This document shows positions 36,957 through 45,714 of a DNA stretch of 64,000 nt, in pieces. The stretch covers positions 210,909-274,908 of the forward strand of contig CAWJEX010000021.1 in the NCBI GenBank assembly GCA_963841995.1. Reading direction: 5' to 3'. A program made the translations under genes and the position numbers. Within the stretch, counting starts at the first letter, position 1, and each line of letters opens with the position of its first letter. The notes under the pieces were generated by a model, which was not told the origin of the DNA, made no database searches, and saw only the letters and a program-made list of their open reading frames with translations. The DNA comes from DATDPM01 sp963841995. Lineage in GTDB: Bacteria; Pseudomonadota; Alphaproteobacteria; DATDPM01.

Positions 36957-38895
36957 ATGACCGTGCAAGACGCCAGTGTGCAGCCGCTCCGGATCGTAAT
37001 CGTCGGCCATGTGGACCATGGCAAGTCGACTCTGGTCGGCCGCCTCATTCACGACACCGGCTCGCTGCCCGAAGGCAAGTTCGAGGCGATCACCGCGATG
37101 TGCCAGCGCCGCGGCATGCCCTTCGAATGGGCATTCCTGATGGACGCGCTCAAATCTGAGCGCGACCAGGGCATCACCATCGACACGGCGCAGATCTGGT
37201 TCTCGACCGACAAACGCAAATACGTGCTGATCGACGCACCGGGCCACAAGGAATTTCTGAAGAACATGGTCTCGGGCGCCGCCAGCGCGGATGCCGCGCT
37301 CTTGGTCATCGATGCTCTGGAAGGTGTTCGCGAGCAATCGCGGCGGCACGGCTATCTCCTGCATTTGCTCGGCGTCGCTCAGGTTGCGGTCGCCATCAAC
37401 AAGATGGACCTGGTTCAATATTCGAAGCAGCGCTTCGAGGAAGTGGAACACGAGATTCGCGCCTATCTCGCCGAAATCGGCGTCACCCCGACGAGCGTCA
37501 TCCCGATTTCGGGCCGCGAAGGCGATCAGATCGTCAGTCCATCGTCGAACATGCCGTGGTATCACGGGCCGTCGGTGGTTGAGGCGCTCGACCGATTCGA
37601 GCCGCCGGTGCCGTCCACTGATTTGCCGCTGCGCCTCCCGGTTCAGGACGTGTACAAATTCGACGAGCGCCGCATCATCGCCGGACGAATCGAGAGCGGG
37701 CGGCTCAAACTCGGCGATACGCTTCTGTTCTCGCCGTCCAATAAGACCGCCAAAGTCATCAGCATCGAAAGCTGGAATGTGCCAGCGCCCGCAGTTGCGG
37801 CTTCGGCCGGGCAATCGGTCGGCGTCACTTTGGATGAACAGATTTTCATCGAGCGCGGGGAGGTGGCGAGTCACATCGACAGCGCGCCGATTGAAACCAA
37901 CGTATTCCGGGCCCGAACTCTTCTGGCTCGGCAAAAAGCCGCTCAAAGTCGGCTCGCGTTATATCCTGAAGGTGGCAACGGCCCGGCATATCGTCGAAGT
38001 TCAGGAAATTGAACGGGTTGTCGATACCACGGATCTGTCGTCGGGCGAATCCGAAAACGTCGCCCGCAATGCGGTCGCCGAGGTCGTGCTGCGCTCGCGT
38101 TCGATGCTGGCGCTTGATGAATTCCACATTTCGCCGCGCACCGGGCGCTTCGTGCTGATCGAGGATTACGACATCGTCGGCGGCGGCATCATCAGCATGG
38201 AAGGTTACGCCGATCAGCGCCAAAGTGTCACGGTCAAGTCGACGAATATCTTCAACGTCGAGCATCGGATTAACACACCGGCGCGCTGGCGCGCCAATGG
38301 GCATAAGAGCGGCGTTATCTGGATGACGGGGTTGTCGGGCTCGGGCAAGACGACCTTGAGCCTGGAATTGGAACGCCAGCTTTTCCTGAAGGGCTATCAG
38401 GTCTACGTGATCGACGGCGACAATATCCGTCACGGCCTTTCCGCCGATCTGGCTTTCTCGCCGGAAGACCGCACCGAGAATATTCGCCGGGTCGGCGAGG
38501 TGGCGGCCCTCTTTGCGGATGCGGGCTTCATCGTGATCACCGCCTTCATTTCGCCTTACCGGTCGGACCGGGACCGGGCGCGCGGTGTCCGCCCGGACAT
38601 GTTCCACGAAATTTACGTCAAGGCCGATCTCGAAACTTGCGAACAGCGCGATCCCAAGGGTCTTTACAGGAAGGCGCGCCGCGGCGAGATCGAGGTCTTC
38701 ACCGGCATTACCGCACCCTATGAGGCACCGGAAAGGCCGGAACTCGTCGTCGATACGACCAATTACGATATTGCCGAATCGGTCGGGACCCTGTTGGATT
38801 ATGTCGAAACCAATTTCGGCAACGTCAACTCGAGGCTCGATTCGGAAAAACTCGACACCCTCGGCTCCCGCACCCGCAGCGCTTCGGCAAAATAG
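36957..38895 (+). CDS. cysNC: Bifunctional sulfate adenylyltransferase subunit 1 / APS kinase (CysN-CysC), one frameshift
   Basis: The N-terminal CysN is an EF-Tu-like GTPase driving APS formation: GHVDHGKSTLVGRL, DAPGHKEFLKNM, NKMDLV. The C-terminal CysC phosphorylates APS to PAPS: WMTGLSGSGKTTLSLELERQL and VIDGDNIRHGLSADL. One extra A near 37914 (CGAACTC for CGACTC) shifts the frame between ETNVFRAR and LFWLGKKPLKVGSRYIL. Joined length is about 645 residues, normal for fused proteins. PAPS is not needed by an APS reductase but is the donor for sulfotransferases such as the Stf0 gene at 50866. Confidence 0.94.
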
Positions 38896-38955
38896 GAAGC
38901 CGCCCGGCCTCGTCGGTCCGCCAAGTCGCGGACGCGATTTGATTCAAGGATCGCC

Positions 38956-41900
38956 ATGAGTGACCTACACCTCGCGCACAGCCTGACATTCGCCGATCTT
39001 TACCGGCGCGAGGGATTGGCCAAGATAGACGCGCTGTTCGTCGACCATGTGCGCGGCAGCGACACCGGGCTGGCCGAGCGGCTGGTTGCGGCGCGCGCCT
39101 CCGCTGGATCCGTCGACAAGGTCCAGGAATCCGGGTTGTTGATCGCCCTGGCGCCCCATCTCGAGGATTTTCTGGGCGGCTTGTTCGGAATCGAAAAAGA
39201 ATTGCGCGCGCAGGCCGAATCCAAAAATCGGCTCGCTCCGCTTTTTGCGTGCAAGCGCCTCTTCGTCCAGCGCCAAGCGATCAAAACCTATAAGGAAGCC
39301 GAGGCAGAGTCATTCGACGGCGATGCGCTGCGGGCGGCGCTCGAAAAGCGCCTCGGTGGGCCCTTCGATGAAGTGAGCTTTGCCCGCCAAGTGATGGCAT
39401 GGCTTGAGGATGAGACCGCGAACGCGGAGACTCTCGGCCTCGCCGAGAAATACGCCGCCTGGGCAACGCTCAGCGGCAAGGGCAAAGTCCGGCACAAACA
39501 CGGCGTGCTCTTCAAAACACCCCACAAACTCGACCAAGTGCATTTGGTCCCGGTTGAAACCGGGAAGGTGGATGGCGTCGATGTCTTGAAGTTGCCGGAA
39601 TCGAAACTCCGGCGGCGCGAGGGATTCAAGCTCACCGATTCTGGAATGGACGAGACCCACGCGCTAGACGCCGCCCATTACTGCATCTATTGCCACAACC
39701 AGGGCAAAGATTCGTGCTCCAGGGGATTCCGCGAGAAAGCCGGCGGCTTCCGGAAAAGCGTTTTCGGCGTGACCTTGAACGGCTGCCCCCTCGAAGAAAA
39801 AATCTCGGAAATGAATCTGCTCTTCGGCGAAGGGCATGCCTTGGGTGCGATGTCGGTCGCAATCGTCGACAATCCGATGCTGGCGGGCACGGGGCACCGC
39901 ATCTGCAACGACTGCATGAAATCCTGTATCTATCAGAAGCAGGAACCGGTCGATATTCCCCAGATCGAAACCCGCGCTTTGCGCGATTCGCTGGCGCTGC
40001 CTTGGGGCTTCGAGATTTATGGGCTGTTGACCCGCTGGAACCCGCTCAATCTGCAGCGGCCGGTGGTGAAGCCCGCTTCGGGCTACAAGGTTTTGGTCGT
40101 GGGCCTCGGCCCTGCCGGCTACACGCTGGCCCATCATTTGATGAATGACGGCCATTCGGTCGTCGCTATTGATGGGCTGAAGATCGAGCCCTTGGATTCG
40201 AAATTTTCCGGTGTCGCCGAAACCGGCACGCGGGTGCCGTTCAAACCCATCCGCGATCTGTCGGAACTTTCGGAATCCCTCGACGACCGGGTCATGGCCG
40301 GGTTCGGCGGTGTCGCCGAATACGGCATCACCGTGCGTTGGGATAAGAATTTCCTGAAGGTGATCCGGCTGCTGCTTGAACGTCGGGCGGAATTCTCGAT
40401 GTTCGGCGGCGTGCGTTTCGGCGGCACCATCACGGTCGAAGAGGCCTTCGCCTTGGGCTTCGATCATGTGGCTCTGTGTGCCGGTGCCGGTCGGCCGACC
40501 TTCGTCGCCATGCCGAATGCGATGGCCCGCGGCGTCCGCCAGGCATCCGATTTCCTCATGGCGCTGCAATTGACCGGCGCCGGCAAGACCGATTCGGTGG
40601 CCAATCTTCAGCTTCGCCTTCCCGTCGTCGTCATCGGCGGCGGCTTGACCGCCATCGATACCGGGACCGAGGCCTTGGCCTATTACCCGCTGCAAGTCGA
40701 GAAATTCCTGCAGCGCTATGAAATCTTGGTGGCGGACCGCGGCGCGGCGGCAGTGCGCGCGTCGTTTTCGCCGGAAGACACGGTGGTCGCCGATGAGTTC
40801 ATCGCCCACGCCAAGTTAATTCGCGCCGAGCGCGCAGCGGCTCAGCGCGAAGGGCGCGAATCCCGCATCCGCGAGCTCCTGGAGTCGTGGGGCGGCTCGA
40901 CCGTCGTCTATCGCCGCCGTATGATCGATTCGCCGAGCTACACGCTCAATCACGAAGAAGTCGCCAAAGCTTTGGAAGAAGGCGTGCGTTTTGCGGAAAA
41001 ATTGGCGCCCGTCGGCGTCGAGCTCGATCAATTCGGCCATGCCTCGCATCTGAAGCTCGCCCGCAAGGACGTAAACGAGGACGGGCACTTGATCGATACC
41101 GGCGATACGGTAATGCTGGCCGCGCGCAGCATTTTGATCGCCGCGGGCACCCAGCCGAATACGGTTCTGGGCCGCGAAGATCCGGACCACGCGCCCGTCG
41201 ATGGCAAATATTTCCGCGCGGTGGATGAGGCGGGTTCGCCGGTGAAGCCGGCGCGCGTCGCCAAACCTGACGTGCCGCAGGTCCTCCTCGATATCCGCGC
41301 CGACGGACGTTCACTGAGTTTCTTCGGCGACCTTCACCCGTCCTATGCCGGCAATGTGGTGAAGGCGATGGCGAGCGCCAAGCAAGGCTACCCCGTGATT
41401 TCCCGAGCCCTGGCCAAGGTGAAGCCGAGCGCCACGTCGGCGGACGATCTCGCGGCGCAATTGAATGATGCCTTCCGGGCGACAGTTCACGAAGTATCGC
41501 GCCTGACCCCGACCATCGTCGAAGTGGTCGTGCGGGCACCGGCGGCGGCCAAAGCGTTCAAACCCGGCCAGTTCTTCCGCCTGCAGAATTTCGAGACCCG
41601 CGCGCCGAAGGTGGATGGGACGAGATTGGCCATGGAAGGTCTTGCCATGACCGGGGCTTGGGTCGATCCCGAGAAGGGCTTGGTTTCAACCATCGTTCTC
41701 GAAATGGGCGGTTCGTCCGATCTCTGCGCCATGCTGAAACCCGGCGATCCTTGCGTGCTGATGGGCCCGACCGGCACCCCGACCGAGACCCCGGCGAACG
41801 AAACCGTGCTGTTGGCGGGCGGCGGGCTCGGCAACGCCGTGCTGTTTTCGATCGGCCAGGCGCTGCTCAAGGCCGGTTCCCGCGTCGTCTATTTTGCCGG

Positions 41901-42453
41901 CTACAAGAAAGCGATCGACCGCTACAAGATCGAGCAGATCGAAGCGGCGGCCGATCAGGTGATCTGGTGCTGCGACCAAGCGCCGGGATTCATGCCGACC
42001 CGGCCGATGGATAAATCATTCGTCGGCAATATCGTGCAGGCCATGACGGCTTATGCCGAAGGAAAGCTCGGTACGCCGGACATCCCGCTTGGCGAAGTGG
42101 ACCGGCTCATCGCCATCGGTTCGGACGCGATGATGGCCGCCGTCGCCCGGGCGCGGCATGGCGTGCTGCATCTTTTCTTGAAACCGGGTCACAAAGCGAT
42201 CGGCTCGATCAACTCGCCCATGCAATGCATGATGAAGGAAATCTGCGCCCAATGCCTGCAGCCGCACCGGAATCCGATCACCGGCGAGGAAACCGTGGTC
42301 TTCTCCTGCTTCAATCAGGATCAGCCCCTTGATTTTGTCGATTTCCGCGCCCTGCACGAACGGCTGGGCCAGAACGCGGTCCAGGAGAAGCTCACCAAGC
42401 TTTGGATCGACCGCTGCCTCGCGCACCTCAATTTGCGGGAGATGGCGAGCTAG
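38956..42453 (+). CDS. Large FAD/NAD(P) iron-sulfur oxidoreductase (GltD-like core with PyrK/FNR-like C-terminus)
   Basis: A 1165-residue flavoprotein of unassigned reaction. Residues 1-220 are unfamiliar. Residues about 230-350 are Cys-rich (HYCIYCHNQGKDSCSRGF, LNGCPLEEKI, CNDCMKSCIYQ), as in the Fe-S entry domain of GltD-type proteins. About 375-780 has two nucleotide sites, VLVVGLGPAGYTLAHHL and LPVVVIGGGLTAIDTG. The C-terminal third resembles a ferredoxin-reductase/PyrK module: FKPGQFFRLQNF, VLLAGGGLGNAVLFS, and CMMKEICAQCLQ as a possible [2Fe-2S] site. It begins 60 bp after cysNC on the same strand, so supplying electrons to CysI is an attractive but unproven role. Confidence 0.82.
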   Translation: MSDLHLAHSLTFADLYRREGLAKIDALFVDHVRGSDTGLAERLVAARASAGSVDKVQESGLLIALAPHLEDFLGGLFGIEKELRAQAESKNRLAPLFACKRLFVQRQAIKTYKEAEAESFDGDALRAALEKRLGGPFDEVSFARQVMAWLEDETANAETLGLAEKYAAWATLSGKGKVRHKHGVLFKTPHKLDQVHLVPVETGKVDGVDVLKLPESKLRRREGFKLTDSGMDETHALDAAHYCIYCHNQGKDSCSRGFREKAGGFRKSVFGVTLNGCPLEEKISEMNLLFGEGHALGAMSVAIVDNPMLAGTGHRICNDCMKSCIYQKQEPVDIPQIETRALRDSLALPWGFEIYGLLTRWNPLNLQRPVVKPASGYKVLVVGLGPAGYTLAHHLMNDGHSVVAIDGLKIEPLDSKFSGVAETGTRVPFKPIRDLSELSESLDDRVMAGFGGVAEYGITVRWDKNFLKVIRLLLERRAEFSMFGGVRFGGTITVEEAFALGFDHVALCAGAGRPTFVAMPNAMARGVRQASDFLMALQLTGAGKTDSVANLQLRLPVVVIGGGLTAIDTGTEALAYYPLQVEKFLQRYEILVADRGAAAVRASFSPEDTVVADEFIAHAKLIRAERAAAQREGRESRIRELLESWGGSTVVYRRRMIDSPSYTLNHEEVAKALEEGVRFAEKLAPVGVELDQFGHASHLKLARKDVNEDGHLIDTGDTVMLAARSILIAAGTQPNTVLGREDPDHAPVDGKYFRAVDEAGSPVKPARVAKPDVPQVLLDIRADGRSLSFFGDLHPSYAGNVVKAMASAKQGYPVISRALAKVKPSATSADDLAAQLNDAFRATVHEVSRLTPTIVEVVVRAPAAAKAFKPGQFFRLQNFETRAPKVDGTRLAMEGLAMTGAWVDPEKGLVSTIVLEMGGSSDLCAMLKPGDPCVLMGPTGTPTETPANETVLLAGGGLGNAVLFSIGQALLKAGSRVVYFAGYKKAIDRYKIEQIEAAADQVIWCCDQAPGFMPTRPMDKSFVGNIVQAMTAYAEGKLGTPDIPLGEVDRLIAIGSDAMMAAVARARHGVLHLFLKPGHKAIGSINSPMQCMMKEICAQCLQPHRNPITGEETVVFSCFNQDQPLDFVDFRALHERLGQNAVQEKLTKLWIDRCLAHLNLREMAS

Positions 42454-42459
42454 CGGCTC

Positions 42460-42477
42460 GCGCAACGCCAGTTGCGC
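42460..42477. terminator. Hairpin between convergent flavoprotein and GST genes
   Basis: A perfect 7-bp stem GCGCAAC / GTTGCGC with loop GCCA lies within the 23 bp between two convergent stop codons and runs into the GST stop. There is no T-run, so termination efficiency is doubtful. Confidence 0.4.
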
Positions 42478-43103
42478 TATGCCGCAAACGTTGGCTGGGT
42501 TTTCTTCCAGCAATCGAGCGCCGTGATCCGGGTAAGCCACGCCTTGATATTCGGATATTCGTCGAGAGAAACCGGCATGCGGTCCGCATAGGTGAAAGTC
42601 GCCGAGACGGATAGATCCGCGAGGGTCAACGAATCCCCGACAAGATATTTCCGACCTTTGAGATGCGTATCCAGCACCCCGTAGAAACGCCGGATTTGTT
42701 CCAGGGCGGGCTTGATCAAAGCGTCATCCGGCGGTCCCATGTCGAAAAGTTTTTTGATGACGGTTTCGTAAAGGACGGTACCAGCATGGCGGGAAAGATG
42801 CGCCGTGTCCCACAGAATCCAGCGCATGACATCGGCCTGTTCGCGCTCGTTCTTGCCCAACATTCCACGCTCTGGCTTTTTCCCGGCGAGGTATTGGATG
42901 ATCGCCCGCGATTCCCATAATTTGAAATCGCCGTCGGTGAGAGTAGGGATCATCCCGTTGGCGTTCATCGCCAGGTATTCGGGCGTCTTGTGGTCGCCCA
43001 TGGTAAAATCGATGGTTTTCTCTTCCAGCGGCAAGCCGAGATAGGCGGCGGTCATGGTGACGCGCCGGCAATTGGTCGAAAGCGGATGGTGATAGAGAAT
43101 CAT
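42477..43103 (-). CDS. Glutathione S-transferase family protein
   Basis: A 208-residue GST: an N-terminal thioredoxin-like domain (MILYHHPLSTNCRRVTMTAAYLGL, NGMIPTLTDGDFKLWESRAIIQYLAG with the cis-Pro and the Glu-Ser glutathione contact) and an all-helical C-terminal domain (GRKYLVGDSLTLADLSVSATFTYADR). The ATG at 43103 starts on the first strand; the open frame to 43310 has no family text. The class is not clear and the substrate is unknown. It is divergent from groESL. Confidence 0.92.
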   Translation of the reverse strand: MILYHHPLSTNCRRVTMTAAYLGLPLEEKTIDFTMGDHKTPEYLAMNANGMIPTLTDGDFKLWESRAIIQYLAGKKPERGMLGKNEREQADVMRWILWDTAHLSRHAGTVLYETVIKKLFDMGPPDDALIKPALEQIRRFYGVLDTHLKGRKYLVGDSLTLADLSVSATFTYADRMPVSLDEYPNIKAWLTRITALDCWKKTQPTFAA

Positions 43104-43258
43104 TCGCCGTCCCCCTCCCGATGATGGTTTTGTTTTTGCGCGAATCGGCTTGCTAACAGAGGACAAGTCTTTGGCGGCTCCATGACGGTCACGAGAATGT
43201 GATCCGCGCAGCAGAAAATCCTCGTCATACCAAAGGGTTATTGAAGCGGCGAATCTGC

Positions 43259-43285
43259 TTGGCACTCCCTGGCAATGAGTGCTAA
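43259..43285 (+). promoter_or_regulatory. CIRCE operator (HrcA binding site) upstream of groESL
   Basis: TTGGCACTC, nine bases, GAGTGCTAA. The consensus is TTAGCACTC-N9-GAGTGCTAA, so only one base of 18 differs. It lies 90 bp before the groES start, where HrcA would repress the heat-shock operon. I did not find a convincing RpoH promoter beside it. Confidence 0.93.
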
Positions 43286-43322
43286 ACACCCGCCCTCGGC
43301 CGCGCTCCATGCGGCCGAGTTA

Positions 43323-43359
43323 GCCGAAATTGTTGAGCCGAAATTGTTGAGCCGAAATT
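43323..43359. repeat. Short tandem repeat in the groES leader
   Basis: GCCGAAATTGTTGA occurs twice in tandem, with a third partial copy (GCCGAAATT), ending 16 bp before the groES ATG and just before its ribosome-binding site. Copy number could vary by replication slippage. Confidence 0.85.
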
Positions 43360-43375
43360 ACAGGGAGAATTGGAA

Positions 43376-43672
43376 ATGGCAGCGACGAAGTTCCGACCGC
43401 TCCACGACCGAGTGGTTGTGCGCCGGCTTGAAGGTGAAGAGAAGACCAAGGGCGGAATCATCATTCCGGATACGGCCAAGGAAAAGCCGATGGAAGGCGA
43501 GGTCATCGCGGTGGGGCCGGGTGCCCGGGGCGAAGACGGCAAGCTTCACCCCCTCGATGTCAAAAAGGGCGACAAGATCATATTCGGCAAATGGTCGGGC
43601 ACCGAAGTCAAGATCGACGGCGAAGAGCTGTTGATTATGAAGGAATCCGACATCATGGGCATCATCCAGTAA
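43376..43672 (+). CDS. groES: Co-chaperonin GroES
   Basis: The lid of the GroEL folding chamber. About 98 residues with FRPLHDRVVVRRLEGEEKTKGG, the mobile-loop region KGGIIIPDTAKEKP, GEVIAVGPG and GDKIIFGKWSGTEVKIDGEE. AGGGAG lies eight bases before the ATG at 43376; a TTG two codons earlier is less likely. CIRCE stands upstream and groEL follows 37 bp later. Confidence 0.98.
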   Translation: MAATKFRPLHDRVVVRRLEGEEKTKGGIIIPDTAKEKPMEGEVIAVGPGARGEDGKLHPLDVKKGDKIIFGKWSGTEVKIDGEELLIMKESDIMGIIQ

Positions 43673-43709
43673 CGAATACCGCAATCGAGAAATCAGGGAG
43701 CCTTATATA

Positions 43710-45357
43710 ATGGCAGCAAAAGATGTGAAATTCGCGGCAGACGCACGCGCCCGCATGATCCGGGGCGTCGATATTCTCGCCAACGCGGTCAAAGTGACGC
43801 TCGGCCCCAAAGGCCGCAATGTCGTGCTCGAAAAATCCTTCGGCGCACCTCGCATTTCCAAGGACGGCGTTACCGTCGCCAAGGAAATCGAGCTTTCCGA
43901 TAAGTTCGAGAACATGGGCGCGCAGATGCTGCGCGAAGTGGCGAGCAAGACCAGCGACATCGCCGGCGACGGCACCACGACGGCAACCGTGCTGGCCCAA
44001 GCTATCGTCCGCGAAGGCGCCAAGGCTGTCGCTGCGGGAATGAACCCGATGGATCTGAAGCGCGGCATCGACATGGCGGTCGAGGTCGTGGTCGACGATA
44101 TCAAGAAGCGTGCCAAGAAAGTCTCGACCAGCCAGGAAATCGCCCAGGTCGGCACGATCTCGGCCAATGGCGAGCGTGCCATTGGCGACATGATCGCGGA
44201 AGCGATGGAAAAAGTCGGCAAGGAAGGCGTGATCACCGTTGAAGAGGCGAAAGGCCTTGAGACCGAGCTCGAAGTAGTCGAAGGCATGCAATTCGACCGC
44301 GGCTATCTCTCGCCCTATTTCATCACCAACGCCGAGAAGATGATCTGCGAGCTGGAAAGCCCGTACATCCTTCTCCATGAGAAGAAACTTTCGGGCTTGC
44401 AGGCGATGCTGCCGCTGCTCGAATCGGTGGTGCAGTCCGGACGGCCGCTCCTGGTCATCGCCGAAGATATCGAAGGCGAGGCGCTTGCAACCCTCGTCGT
44501 CAATAAGCTCCGCGGCGGGCTCAAAGTTGCAGCGGTGAAGGCGCCCGGTTTCGGCGATCGCCGCAAGGCCATGCTGGAAGACATCGCGGTTCTGACCGGC
44601 GGCGAGGTGATTTCCGAAGACCTCGGGATCAAGCTCGAAAACGTGACCATCGGAATGCTCGGCAAGGCGAAACGCATATCGATCAACAAGGACGACACCA
44701 CCATCGTCGGCGGCGGCGGCAAGAAGACCGATATCGAGGCTCGCTGCGGCCGAGATCCGCGCTCAGGTCGAGGAAACGACGTCCGATTATGATCGCGAGA
44801 AGCTGCAAGAACGCTTGGCGAAGCTCGCCGGCGGTGTTGCGGTTATTCGCGTCGGCGGTGCCACGGAAATCGAAGTGAGGGAACGCAAGGATCGGGTGGA
44901 CGACGCCATGCACGCGACCCGGGCGGCCGTCGAAGAAGGCATCGTCGCCGGCGGGGGTGTGGCCCTTCTCCATTCGGCCAAGATTTTGGATAAGTTGAAA
45001 CCCGCCAACGACGATCAGCGCGTCGGCATCGAAGTGGTGCGCCGTGCGCTGAGCACTCCCACCCGCCAGATTGTCGAGAACTCCGGAGCCGATGGCGCCG
45101 TGGTTGCGGGCAAGCTCACCGAATCCAAGGACGTCAATTTCGGCTACGACGCCCAGTCCATGCAATATGTGGACATGGTCAAGGCCGGCATTATCGATCC
45201 GGTGAAGGTCGTGCGCACCGCGCTGCAAGACGCGGCTTCGGTCGCCGGCTTGCTGATCACCACCGAAGCGATGGTCGCCGAAAGGCCGGAACCGAAAGAA
45301 AAAAATGCCGGCGGCGGCCACGATCACGGCGGCGGCATGGGCGATATGGGATTCTAA
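43710..45357 (+). CDS. groEL: Chaperonin GroEL, one frameshift
   Basis: The 60-kDa chaperonin. It shows VTLGPKGRNVVLEKSFGAP, the ATP-binding DGTTTATVLAQAI, GGLKVAAVKAPGFGDRRK and the typical Gly-Met tail (GGGMGDMGF). Near 44740-44750 one extra base in CTGCGGCC shifts the frame: the first part would end DIEARCGRDPRSG, while RAQVEETTSDYDREKLQERL continues in the next frame. Joined length is 548 residues, normal. Since groEL is essential in most bacteria, this is probably a sequence error, unless a second groEL copy exists elsewhere. Confidence 0.95.
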
Positions 45358-45390
45358 AAATCCAAGATATCCGAACCGTACTCAAACGAA

Positions 45391-45416
45391 GGGGCCGCAA
45401 ATGCGGCCCCTTTTTT
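45391..45416 (+). terminator. Rho-independent terminator of groESL
   Basis: Perfect 8-bp stem GGGGCCGC / GCGGCCCC with loop AAAT... centred at 45399-45402 and six T residues after it, 33 bp behind the groEL stop. A group II intron remnant starts directly at the end of the T-run. Confidence 0.95.
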
Positions 45417-45660
45417 GTGTGTGCCGAGCATGAACGACAGCTTGGAGGTGCAAGTCCTCTATCCAGCCTGATGGCGGCGAAGGATTAGCGAAGCGCAAGG
45501 GCGTCGCCGCGAGGCGGGGTCTGAAGGAAGCGTGGAGCAAAGCCGCGGCCCGATGGACAAGAACCGGATAACGAGGCCTACCCGGCCGGACGAGCGAGCA
45601 ACTGATCGCGAAGTCCACGGTCATCAAGGATCGGGGTGGTAAATCCGGCGGGCGTGCGGC
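45417..45660 (+). mobile_element. Truncated group II intron, 5' ribozyme part only
   Basis: The stretch begins GTGTGTGCCGAGCATGAACG, in line with the GUGYG 5' end of group II introns. It continues with pieces typical of the domain I RNA: GGAGGTGCAAGTCCTCT, CGCCGCGAGGCGGGGTCTG, AAGGAAGC, GACAAGAACCGGATAACGAGG and a final GGTAAATCCGGC. No reverse transcriptase/maturase gene and no domain V hairpin follow before the next gene at 45715, so only about 240 bases of a 2-3 kb element remain. It lies exactly behind a terminator T-run, the target favoured by the IIC class, although the class cannot be settled from this fragment. Confidence 0.75.
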
Positions 45661-45714
45661 GCGGCGCCTTAGGCCAGATCGTCGGCTGGGCCTTGAATCA
45701 GTAACCCGAAGCTT

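Noticed and set aside
39664..40809. Minus-strand frame of 381 codons opposite the large flavoprotein
   Set aside because: Antisense shadow without natural protein text.
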